Shown here in pieces: positions 22,430 through 33,475 of a stretch of DNA of 64,000 nucleotides. The stretch lies in the NCBI GenBank assembly GCA_963995525.1, contig OZ023214.1, positions 10,740,444 through 10,804,443 on the forward strand, written 5' to 3'. The translations under genes were made by a program, and so were the position numbers. Origin of the DNA: Escarpia spicata (Eukaryota > Annelida > Polychaeta > Sabellida > Siboglinidae). The number at the start of each line of letters is the position of its first letter. Positions within the stretch are counted from its first letter, which is position 1. The notes under the pieces are model-generated. The model was not told the origin of the DNA and made no database searches. It was given only the letters and a program-made list of their open reading frames with translations.

Positions 22430-25400
22430 TATAAGGCCTAACTTACATATTTTACCGTTGTTATGTTGTTTGCTTTTTGGCGAAAGTACACTTATTGTAG
22501 ATTTATATAGGAAATAAAATATTGTGTTTTATAAAACACAAAAACAGACCCTAAAGTGGCCGTTACACAGGAATGTTTTTACCGTTGTAAATGGTACCGC
22601 TAACAATTGTCTTTCTTAAGCCGGCTTGGTGTTTATAATACTATCAGCAATAACATTTAGAAACATTAGTAGATACACATATTTTCAAATGTCGTATGTG
22701 AGAAAGTGTGATTGCGTCATATGTTTTGATGACGCGTGCAATACTTTTTTATTACATTGATTTATTAAGTGTTTTAATTACCGTTTTGTATCAGTAACTT
22801 CCAATGGATTCAGACGCTAAATAGACGTAAAAAACAGCAGTTAATTAACCAGACAGACCGAACATAAAAGGCAGAGAAAATGGCTTACTGTGCGCATGTT
22901 TAACAAATAAAATATAAACTATATATTACATAAATAGAACTGCAATATAAACTACGTAAACTAGCAAAAAAGCCCATCCAAGCATGGCGCATTGTATATA
23001 TAATTTATAGATGATTTTTAGTAGATTATTCATTATTATTCATGTCGGCCTCACGTTTAGCGTTAATCTTCTTGATCATACAAAACAGAACAACGTCCGT
23101 TCTAATGGTTTGCATTGACGTAATTTGCTAACAGAGTGTAAAATATTTTAGTAATGCTTTTGAGAATTGCAGATATGCAAATCAAGCAGTGTATGAAACA
23201 CACAAATTGTATTACTGTTCCGTTAGTATTTCGTAACTTGTAAATCTACTTCTGACGTCGCCATTGCAATTCTGTGAGGAGCCAAACAAGTGGAGACACG
23301 CGGGTCAGACGCCGTCTGACCCTAGTCTTTCTCCGTGATAATCATCGTCATTTGTGACAGAATAACGCGTGCAAATTACTAGATTTCAACGGCGGCATCA
23401 AATGGCCGCTGACATCTCTCCCCGCCCGTTGCGTTGACGAACATTTAACGTAACTCTAGATTTTAATATCGGCTGCTTGCGACGAATTCTAACGTCGCCG
23501 TCAACTCGACGGTCGTTCATTACGGAATTGCTAAATCGTAATTATAACCGTTCGTCTTTTACGCGCAACCACCTGTGGCAGACATAAATCAGTAACAGAG
23601 ACGCGCGCAGCGACATGGGAAGGCGGGACAGCGGCGAACAGGTAGGCTACGAAACGTGACCAGTAAAGTCTATCATTAAACAGTCGTTCAACGTCTGTAT
23701 ACGTCACCACAAAACTTGTGCGAGATCGCCGGTCGACGTAGGGGGTCGATGGGCATGCAAAGCCTATTTTCTCACACTCTGCGACGAGATGGGCATTGTT
23801 TTCTGGACGCTAATTCACGCGTCTTCCATATATGCACTAGATGTATAGGTGGCTGCACGATATTTGTGTGGGTACACATCAATCTACATTCTCAGAACAG
23901 ACACACATCTGCATATATAGGCGCAGCACGCTTGCGGATTGCGATAACGTCTTGCAATTGAAGAACTCCTGCTGCAGATATACGTAGGTGTGAATGCCAC
24001 GCTGGGAACTGCTTCTCAGGACAATTTATGTGAGGGACGATGAAAGACGGGTGTTTATGAACCCGACAAAGTGACACCAGTCACGTCGACCGATCGTCGG
24101 CTGAGCCCCTCGAGTCGCCGCCGGCTGTTTGCAACCATCGCCTCGGCGCGCTGCGAGTCAGAAAGAAATTAAGTGAAACGATTTAAATTTTCAACACTTG
24201 CCCCCAAGGATCGTAACCCCTTGGGGGTGCAACCCGATCCGTCGACGCGAGTCATCAATCACGGCTCGGCAGCGGCAGACGAAACGACGACATTAACCCC
24301 ATGTTATTACCGCCCGTCCCGACTGCCCACTGCTTGGTGGCCGGACTCTTCAAACGACGGAGTCTTCCCGTTTCTGCACCATCCACCCTTCATCACCCGT
24401 CATCGCTCCTAGAACCATCACCGATCACAGCGAGTGTTATTCTTTCTTTTTTTTAAACCGCATACAAATATTAATTATATTTAAGAAATATACGGCCTAA
24501 GTGTAAAAAAAATTACAGACACCGGGAGCGCCTGGAGAGCGAATTCTCCGAAACACGACGGCATCCTTGTGTGTAATTTTGAGATGTATGGGACATCTTT
24601 GGAGTGTCAATCTAACTGTGTTCAGACTTGTTAAGAACCGGGAAACATTTCTTTACCCTCTAGTTGCCTCAGTTACCTGTCTGGCCGTATCGATAGAGAG
24701 TTGGAGGTAGATCGCTGTAAGTGATGTCCAGGGATATTGATAAGGTCAACCTAAATAAGCGGACCCTTGTCCAATCTTCGCAAGTAGCATGACGTCCAAA
24801 CTCAAAGCCCAAGATCAGCTCACATGGAACTATATACGATTTATTTTATCAAGGCCCTCGCACGTTGATGGTTCTTTGTGAAAAAAAATTACAAAACGAA
24901 CATAAAGAGATCTGACATGGTGGACAACCAACGACCGAAGTAGTACACGAAAGGCGACTGATGACCGACTGACGTCCCCTCATTCTGGTGAGGCCCGTTG
25001 GCTTGTCTGATAACATCTCGCACGGTATGACAAATTTGACATGACATTGGCGCTGATAGACGCGTTGTAACGCCCCCTGGCTATAAGGGGGTACCAAGCC
25101 CCATTCTCAAACGGCACGAAGTGTAATTATTGCAGATCTGCTGAAGCTTCGCTGACCACGTCCGTACTACTATCCAGCGTGCGTACGTGCGTACGTGCTC
25201 TGCGCAAGCGAAGCAAAGACACGTGTCTTTGATTGTGGGACTTCCAAGGGAAGACAACTCCCGATGAACTTACACGTGTGTATCCGTGTGGTTTGGTGCA
25301 AATAGGCCCTATCACGAAGTTGACATTACAAAGTAAATGTTCATGTCACGTGAGGATGCTTCAACGACATCAAAGGATAGGGCACTGTTCTCCGTGATGT

Positions 25401-26040
25401 TTAAATATATTTGTTTTTTGTTAATCGTTAGGTGGCACTCTTGGAGTTTCCCATTTGCCAAAGAGTCTTAAACTATCTTTCTATCATTTCGCACATAATG
25501 GTTAGGGATGCAGTTATAGATTAAAAAATTAATGTCAGTTTTAAACATATATTTTATTGTCATTTATTAAGCAGTACAAAAGGAATGCGTAATGCACCTT
25601 CATAATTCTAAATCAACTGCTTACCCCACATTTCTCCATGTGCATGTTACTGCACCATCAAAACAATCAAATCGAGTTCATCACGATAATTCCGTTGCCA
25701 TTTAATAGATGTGAGTCACTCTCGTCAGATGTTCCGCCACGTTAACACTAGTACAACCAATCGACTGTTAAGTCTAAATTTGTCTATGACTTCAAAGTGT
25801 CCGTGAAAATGTATTTGTTTGTCCTTTATTATTGTCTTTCCACTTATAACACTTATAAACTTAGTGTTCACTTAACATTACAGTGTGAAACTGTTTGTCC
25901 TACGTGGCCTTGTAGTGTTTGTCCATATTGCCCACACATTGTCTTTGCACTGATGGCACTCAGAGAGTCACGCATACAGACGATGAGTGAATCCTGGCAT
26001 CTGCAGCTGCACAGGTGAGACCGAAGCCATATCAGGTGCA
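22430..26040. other. Intergenic DNA, no gene recognised
   Basis: 22430-23250 is AT-rich. 23260-24420 is more CpG-rich with short open frames unlike known proteins. 24420-26040 holds scattered short frames. No RNA gene, repeat array or transposon end was found. Confidence 0.35.
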
Positions 26041-26568
26041 CCTGTCACAACATTCCTTCTTGCATCCACTCTTGGTCAGCTGCTGACATCTCTGTGCAAT
26101 GGGAGCAGCATTGTCCAGAAGATCTGCCACAAGTCACCATCCTTTGCCCATCCTCAGTCAGCAGGACTTTGGGTTTCTGGTTGGCAGACTGTTGACTGAC
26201 TCCATATGCAGCCTGCCTGGTAAGCGGCACTTTGAGTAACTAGGAGATGGGTTCTGTCGAAAGAAGTCAATCTTATTCTTCTTGATTGGATCATAGAATG
26301 TGGATACTTCTTCACTCTGTAGCACCTTCGTGAATTCCTGGAAACATATTTGGCCCCTCTCATAATGTGTGGCAATGATTTCAGCAGCACTGGGATGGGC
26401 AATGGCCTTTGTGTCCAGTCTAAGCAGGTCCCCAGTTTCTTCCTGGAAAGGATTGCTCATATCCTTCATTACCTTAGTCAGCTGGTCCACGTTATCGAGG
26501 AATGCTCTTTAAGCTCTTGGGGTCTGCTCATGGTGTTTGCCACGTTCAGCTCCTGGCTTTATGCTTAA

Positions 26569-27867
26569 AAATATTTAGCGTTTTCAAATTTTTAATGTCT
26601 ATAGGTAATTTATTCCAAAGTCGAGTCCCCATTACTTATAGCGGAATTTGGAATACCTCTGTAATGATGTCACTACTGGGAATTTCCAATCCGATTCGTG
26701 TACGGATACGATTCTAGTCGCTACACGGAGCAATTGAATTTGCCGCAGCCGCATCCGCACGACAAAACTCATCCGCCTATGTATGTTTGGAACTACTTAT
26801 GTTAATTTCCACCGGGCACTATATTCATTGTTTTGCCGCATGCCGTATCCGTACATATGGAATCCTAGCTTTACGCTTTGCAAATGTTTAAGTAATAGAT
26901 TTTGAAGAACTTGTATTTTAGTTAAGTTAGTTTTACATGCTGATCCATATAATTCAATCCCATAATTAATATGAGGAAATACATAGGCATAATATAATTG
27001 CCTGACCATATCGGCATTCATGAACGAGGCCATGTGATAAAATAAACTTGATAACTTAGAACCCTTTGAACAAAGATCCTTAATATGTTCCGACCATGAC
27101 AGCTTACAGTCTAGATATATATACCCAGATATTTGGCTGAGTTAACCCGTTCAATGCGTTTGCCCTGCAACAACAATGGCACGACTTCAACAATGGCACG
27201 ACTACTGAACATTGTATAACATGTCTTACTCAGGTTCATAGTTAGTTGATTGTATTGGAACCAGACACTAAACGATTCTAACTTCTCCGTAACCGTACAT
27301 ACAGTATCATTGACACCCATTCCACTAATGAACACGTTAGTATCGTCAGCAAACAATCGCAAAGATACGTGATCCACAGCACTCGATATATCATTAATAT
27401 ATAGTAGAAATAACACTGGCCCTAAGATCGAGCCCTGCGGGACGCCAGTTTGAACATGAGCATATTCTGAAACAGTGCCATTAATGCTAACACATTGCTG
27501 TCTATCTCTTAAATAATGTATAAACCATTTACATACATGACCTCTTATTCCATAATGATCCAGCTTATACAACAATATATCGTGATTAACGGTGTCAAAA
27601 GCCTTACTTAGGTCAAGGTAAACCCCAACAACTAATTCGCCATTTTCAAGAGAATTTCTAATATTTTCTATTATTTCAATAATCGCTAACGTAATCGAAT
27701 GATCTTTATGAAATCCAAATTGATGTTTGGATAAAACGTCCTTTTTAACCATAAAGTCTAATAACCTCTTCAACATAAACTTTTCTAGATTTTATTGAAA
27801 ACTCTCATCAGTATAATTGTTCGATAGTTGCATGGTTCGCACCTTGATTCTTTCTTAAATATAGGTA
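26569..27867 (-). mobile_element. Non-LTR retrotransposon inserted into the broken gene
   Basis: Reverse transcriptase sequence begins near 27862 with PIFKKESRCEPCNYRTIIL. It runs through a frame change to a 221-residue frame at 27776-27111. That frame carries [29 protein letters not shown] and FADD, the catalytic blocks of CR1/L2/jockey-group enzymes. A C-terminal block with YYAYVFPHINYGIELYGSAC follows at 27033-26797. It splits the surrounding gene between the DPSALRR block and the KHHEQTP block. The 5' end is truncated (no endonuclease). Confidence 0.82.
27111..27776 (-). CDS. LINE reverse transcriptase core
   Basis: 221 residues: HQFGFHKDHSITLAI, LDLSKAFDTVNHD near residue 53, [20 protein letters not shown] near 110-130, and LRLFADDTNVF near 140. 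It then passes through NQLTMNLSKTCYTMFSS to AKYLGIYI. All reverse transcriptase catalytic residues are present, but the domain start and C-terminus lie in other frames, so no functional protein is expected. Confidence 0.8.
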   Translation of the reverse strand: MLKRLLDFMVKKDVLSKHQFGFHKDHSITLAIIEIIENIRNSLENGELVVGVYLDLSKAFDTVNHDILLYKLDHYGIRGHVCKWFIHYLRDRQQCVSINGTVSEYAHVQTGVPQGSILGPVLFLLYINDISSAVDHVSLRLFADDTNVFISGMGVNDTVCTVTEKLESFSVWFQYNQLTMNLSKTCYTMFSSRAIVEVVPLLLQGKRIERVNSAKYLGIYI

Positions 27868-27979
27868 TCTTCTCAGAGCTGATGGATCTTCAGTCACACC
27901 AACTGCGCCCCCATCGCCTTTGATGACAGCATTGGCTTGCTCATGAGCTTGGTCGATGGCAATTGATGAGAACCCGGTA

Positions 27980-28363
27980 TTATTTATGAACGACGAATTT
28001 GCCTTGGTGGAACTCAAGAACAAGCTCGGGGTGTTTCCCTTCTAGGGTCACCATGTCTCTGAAGTGAATGGAAAGCCATCGTGAGAAGTGGACGTTGTTG
28101 TTGGCAAAGAAGTACGGTATGAGCTTAGACAGTGCTTGGCAGTACAGGGTGAAGTTGGCTTCTCTGAACGCCCGAATCAGTGAGAGGATCACCAGTTTCA
28201 TCGACAGCACCAGAGTCCAGAACTGAGAACTTTGATGTTTGCACCTCTCACACCAGTCTACGAAACTAAGCACTCTCTCGGATTTTCCACTTGCCTCTGT
28301 ACCATATTTAGTGTAGGCTGCGTTCAGCAGCTTATAAAGGCTGCATACCGTAATCTGGTGCAT
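27980..28363 (-). pseudogene. Middle piece of the broken multi-copy-type gene
   Basis: 127 residues with SFVDWCERCKHQSSQFWTLV, an Ala/Leu-rich helix-like part, ANNNVHFSRWLSIHFRDMV and EFHQGKFVVHK before a stop. The continuation IDQAHEQANAV lies in an overlapping frame, so one frameshift sits near 27990-28020. Confidence 0.6.
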
Positions 28364-28673
28364 TTAGCGTGTACTAGTGACTCTTGAAGCTAACATAAAT
28401 TATTCTGCTGTACCGGCAGAGAGTACTCCTGACTCCACTAGGGCTTCTGTCCACCCGCTGTCCTGGAGGAAAGTGCCAATGGACCTCAGTGCAGCCATCT
28501 CGATATGCAGGCCTCCAAATATTATGACAAACTTGCCTTCGCCATACTGGTCAGGCCAGTGCGGCTGTATCTGTTTGGCAATCCATCACGTACCGTATTG
28601 TTGCAACTGAATGGGCTTGATCTCGAAGAAGAGGTAACAGCGATGCTATGCTGACTTTAAATAATGGACTTCT

Positions 28674-29162
28674 CTACTTAGATGCGTGGTGGGCTGACCA
28701 AGAAACTTTCACTGCAGTGTCTACAACTTCAGTGACTTTCTCGAGCCATTCATAATCAGGTGCCAGGTCCAGTCGTTGCAATTCACCTACTGTGATACTC
28801 AGACCTTCCATCCTAGGAGAAGAAGGGTTCTTCTTTGTAAAGAAAGTAGAACCAATGTTGATGAAGGAGTCAGGAAGTTCTGGGACTATCCTCAATTTGC
28901 TCTCTCTGAACTGGTGTGGTTCACGTCTTTCACCTTCATCCTCTGAAGTTGGATGTTGGAAAATGGAAATGCTGGTTCCGTGGAAGGATGTGGGTGCTGT
29001 TGTTGCTGTTGGGTTATGGTCAATGTTGTCCATGGCAGAGGTAGTGAATAGCCCTTTTCGCAGGAGTGGTGGACACACGACCCCTTCCTCCACATACTTG
29101 CTGTCATCAGCATCTCCTAGCTGTGCAGAGACTTCCAACACCCTGCCATATGAACTGGCCAT
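28674..29162 (-). pseudogene. N-terminal piece of the broken multi-copy-type gene
   Basis: 162 residues, uninterrupted. It has an acidic, Thr-rich middle and ends EWLEKVTEVVDTAVKVSWSA followed by HHASK and a stop. No known domain is recognised. The next recognisable block of the family resumes at 28610 on the same strand, so a deletion lies between. Confidence 0.6.
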
Positions 29163-29600
29163 CTTAGGGAATACTTAATGGGTTCAAGGCCGATGGATTA
29201 TCCTTTTACCAACATTTACCGTAAAGTGAGGCACATTCAGATATGGGATACAATTAGGTTCGGGCATAAAAGGAGAATTCCCTACACCTACCCCGATCGT
29301 TCATCCAGTGTCATAAATCCTGTACGATATGTACACCATCCAGATAACTTAAGCCCTGTTACCCTTGGCTCGGCTCTCCCGTGCTGTTACATCCTGTCGA
29401 TTCAGGTGCAGCTACCTAACTACATATAGCTAATCTAACTTATATGGGGCTCACTAGATAGCATTTGAGATACTACTATACTACTGCTAACTACTACATG
29501 TACCACTACACAGCTGTAGGAAGATCATTTAGCTGACACTGAATCCCATGCAGAATTCCACAGCAGTGATGTCGCCAGTGTGCCCTGGTTATGCTTTGAC
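29163..29600. other. Intergenic DNA, nothing recognised
   Basis: No supported feature. Confidence 0.4.
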
Positions 29601-29610
29601 ATACATTCTC

Positions 29611-29611
29611 A

Positions 29612-29655
<44 letters not shown>

Positions 29656-29705
29656 GCCTGTCTGCCTGTCTGCCTGTCTGCCTGTCTGTCTGTCTGTCTG
29701 TCTGT
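29611..29705. repeat. (CTGT)n microsatellite
   Basis: About 23 copies of CTGT with CTGC interruptions in the middle. Confidence 0.95.
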
Positions 29706-29874
29706 ATTCGTGCATATTAGATCGGCGTCAGACACACTCTATCACATGCAGAGAGCCAACGCGATTTACTGGGGTGTGGCCACTGCCGTGCACTAGCAAC
29801 TACTTGGAGCCATAGGTGAGAGTTGGGTTAATAGTGAGGACTAGTGCCAGGAGTCCGTACAGAGAATGTGGCTG

Positions 29875-29878
29875 ACTT

Positions 29879-29914
<36 letters not shown>

Positions 29915-29916
29915 AC

Positions 29917-29985
<69 letters not shown>

Positions 29986-30136
29986 GCTGCTGCTACTGCT
30001 ACTACTACTACTACTACTGCTGCTGCTACTGCTACTACTACTACCACCACTACCACTACCACTACCACTACCACTACCACCACTACCACTACCACTACCA
30101 CTACCACTACCACTACCACTACCACTACCACTACCA

Positions 30137-30174
<38 letters not shown>

Positions 30175-30403
30175 ACTGCTACTACTACTACTACTACTAC
30201 CACTACCACTACCACTACCACTACCACTACCACTACCACTACCACTACCACTACCACTACCACCACTACCACTACCACTACCACTACCACTACCACCACT
30301 ACCACTACCACTACCACTACCACTACCACTACCACTACCACTACTACCACTACCACTACCACTACCACTACCACTACCACTACCACTACCACTACCACTA
30401 CCA

Positions 30404-30438
<35 letters not shown>

Positions 30439-30694
30439 ACTGCTACTACTACTACTACTACTACCACTACCAGTACCACTACCACTACCACTACCACTAC
30501 TACCACTACCACTACCACTACCACTACCACTACCACTACCACCACTACCACTACCACTACCACTACCACTACCACTACCACTACTACTACTACCACTACC
30601 ACTACCACTACCACTACCACTACCACTACCACTACCACTATCACTACTACTACTACCACTACCACTACCACTACCACTACCACTACCACTACCA

Positions 30695-30725
<31 letters not shown>
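29875..30725. repeat. 850-bp (ACT)n / (ACTACC)n / (GCT)n trinucleotide array
   Basis: Mostly ACT and ACC triplets, with a long ACTACC hexamer phase from about 30040 and three short GCT-rich islands (about 29985, 30150 and 30420). Both strands stay open for about 300 codons and encode poly-Thr or poly-Val with short Ala runs; this is a by-product of the triplet repeat. Confidence 0.97.
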
Positions 30726-31717
30726 AACCATGATGATTAATTTTATTAGTATTTTAAGTGAATGTGCTACACATGAAGGAAGCCTCTGAGATATTTTAGG
30801 GTTGTAAATTCAGCTTCTGCATAGTCAAAAACATATGATTCGATACAAAGAATATTCAAATCGGACAATTCTGTCAAATGTTATGGCGAAAATAGTATTT
30901 TATGTCGGAAAATATCGACCATCTTGAATAATGGCGGTGCGTGTGTCAGTTAAAACCGCTAAACATAATATTTATGTTGTGCGCAAATTTGGCAGAACAA
31001 GTTTACCCAATCAATAGTTGTGGAGTAGCCCCAAACACAAATATCATTAATGATTGTATTACGCCTCTTCTTTGATTACATCTTTTTCTTATATATGGGG
31101 CATGTTATTCTCATCCTTATCTCGGTGGGTGACCAATTCGCGCCTCCGTACTCCGCCATTTTTCATAATGTATATCACCCCATTAAGGGCAATAAAAAGG
31201 TAAACGAGCCGAGACGGCATCGTAAAGTTGTCGTCCCTTGTACGCCCAAACGCCCAAACTAGTTATAATTTCGCTTTAAGTACTCTGTTTAAGTAGCACG
31301 TGATGATAGTGGACTAGTAGACCCTCCACAACGTTGGGCGTGCAAGCATGTAGGCCTATTTCTGGCGCACACGTGAGTTATGCATTGGATTCCATAAGCG
31401 GCTATTTTGATTGAAAGTGTTTAGCTTTCATCATTACCCTATCACACTTGCGGTTGTCATTCAGTTATTCTGGTAGTCGGTTTTGAATGCAACGTATTTT
31501 CTATTTATGACGTAATTTGTGATATTCCATGCTTTTTTCTCATTCTGATATGTTGAGTAGGGTGGGACAATACGTCACCTTTTTTTCGGGAAACCGACTT
31601 ATGGAAAACTCTTGTAGATATTTGTCTGATACATTGAATGCATCAACTAGTTCATTATCTTACACTTGATTATCATGTCATGACATTTTCAACGTTCAGC
31701 GTCACAGAAAACAGTTA
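30726..31717. other. Intergenic DNA, nothing recognised
   Basis: No supported feature. Confidence 0.4.
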
Positions 31718-31970
31718 AGGCCCGTTTACACGAACATCAAGTTGGCCAACTAGTCCGCCAACTAGGCACGATTTGTCACGGAGTCCGTAGAGTCGTCAGG
31801 AGTCGCCCAAGTTGGGCGTAGCCCCAATCTGACCGACTACTTGTTCGGGAGTTGCGCCTAATTATCCAATCAACGGCGGGTTCATATACTGGTAAACATT
31901 TCGTCCGCCACTTTTTTCACTTCGATTTAGAAGTTGCTCGAAATAACGAACATACTGAGTGTACGTGAAA

Positions 31971-33232
31971 CACGCACTCCGTGATCTACCAAGGCACAAC
32001 CAAAACATGCACTCCGTGATCTACCACGGCACAACCAAAACATGCTCTCTGTGATCTACCACGGCACAACCAAAACATGCACTCTGTGATATACCACGGC
32101 ACAACCAAAACATACACTCCGTGATCTACCACGGCACAACCAAAACATGCACTCCGTGATCTACCACGGCACAACCAAAACATGCACTCCGTGATCTACC
32201 ACGGCACAACCAAAACATGCACTCCGTGATCTACCACGGCACAACCAAAACATGCACTCTGTGATCTACCACGGCACAACCAAAACATGCACTCTGTGAT
32301 CTAACACGGCACAACCAAAACATGCACTCCGTGATCTACCACGGCACAACCAACACATGCTCTCTATGATCTACCACGGCACAACCAACACATGCTCTCT
32401 GTGATCTACCACGGCACAACCAAAACATGCACTCCGTGATCTACCACGGCACAACCAAAACACGCACTCCGTGATCTACCACGGCACAACCAAAACATGC
32501 ACTCCGTGATCTACCACGGCACAACCAAAACACGCACTCCGTGATCTACCACGGCACAACCAAAACATGCACTCCGTGATCTACCACGGCACAACCAAAA
32601 CATGCACTCCGTGATCTACCGCGGCACAACCAAAACACGCACTCCGTGTTCTACCACGGCACAACCAAAACATGCTCTCTGTGATCTACCATGGCACAAC
32701 CAAAACACGCACTCCGTGATCTACCACGGCACAACCAACACATGCTCTCTGTGATCTACCATGGCACAACCAAAACACGCACTCCGTGATCTACCACGGC
32801 ACAACCAAAACATGCACTCCGTGATCTACCACGGCACAACCAACACATGCTCTCTGTGATCTACCACGGCACAACCAAAACACGCACTCCGTGATCTACC
32901 ACGGCACAACCAACACATGCTCTCTGTGATCTACCACGGCACAACCAAAACACGCACTCCGTGATCTACCACGGCACAACCAACACATGCTCTCTGTGAT
33001 CTACCATGGCACAACCAAAACACGCACTCCGTGATCTACCACGGCACAACCAAAACATGCACTCCGTGATCTACCACGGCACAACCAACACATGCTCTCT
33101 GTGATCTACCACGGCACAACCAAAACACGCACTCCGTGATCTACCACGGCACAACCAACACATGCTCTCTGTGATCTACCACGGCACAACCAAAACACGC
33201 ACTCCGTGATCTACCACGGCACAACCAACACA
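31971..33232. repeat. 35-bp minisatellite, about 36 copies
   Basis: The 35-bp unit contains CACTCCGTGATCTACCACGG followed by CACAACCAAAA and CATG or CACG. Each unit holds the small palindrome CCGTG-ATCTAC-CACGG. Two main variants exist (CACTCC with CAAAA, and CTCTCT with CAACA). In 32.7-33.2 kb they alternate, giving a 70-bp higher-order period. There are no unique spacers, so it is not a CRISPR array. Confidence 0.97.
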
Positions 33233-33424
33233 GCTACGAGTAGCAGAAGACAGCGGTGTACTTAGCACATTCAGGTTACAGGCATTTTACATTTTGCGTA
33301 AATTTGTTTCGATATTTTCTGCTGGGTCAAGTCCGACCAACGAACCAAGGCGAGTGAACAACATAGTTTTATCTAATCTCTCTATTTCATGTAAATGTTC
33401 AAATTTATAAAGATGTTATTTCTG

Positions 33425-33475
33425 CCGCCAACTGAATGGCGAGGAGACGGTTTAGCGGGACTAATTTACCCCAAT
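33425..33475. mobile_element. Small pogo-MITE-like fragment
   Basis: TGAATGGCGAGGAGACGG followed by TTTAGCGGGACTAATTTA aligns with TGAATGGCGACGTGACCG and TTTTAGCGAGACTAATTTC near 44220-44255, inside the pogo-like element. About 30 of 37 positions agree. It lies inside the 31.7-36.1 kb element. Confidence 0.5.

Larger units (their letters stand above)
26045..29162 (-). pseudogene. Broken multi-copy-type protein gene interrupted by a LINE
   Basis: Pieces of one long protein occur in order on the minus strand. 29162-28674 starts MASSYGRVLEVSAQLGDADD and contains TSFHGTSISIFQHPT. 28610-28384 contains WPDQYGEGKFVIIFGGLHIE. 28363-27980 contains ITVCSLYKLLNAAYTKYGTE and LSKLIPYFFANNNVHF. 28023-27868 contains IDQAHEQANAVIKGDGGAVG. 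After a LINE insertion, 26568-26158 contains KHHEQTP, AFLDNVDQLTKVMKDM and DPIKKNKIDFFRQ. Stops and frame changes separate them and parts are missing. I recall this protein as a high-copy uncharacterised family in invertebrate assemblies, suggesting a mobile or amplified origin; its function is unknown. Confidence 0.7.

Noticed and set aside
29841..30789. Two overlapping proteins of about 300 codons (poly-Val and poly-Thr)
   Set aside because: Both are forced by the ACT/ACC triplet repeat on opposite strands.
31971..33232. CRISPR array
   Set aside because: Units abut each other with no spacers, the unit itself is 35 bp and variable, and the context is a eukaryotic transposon.
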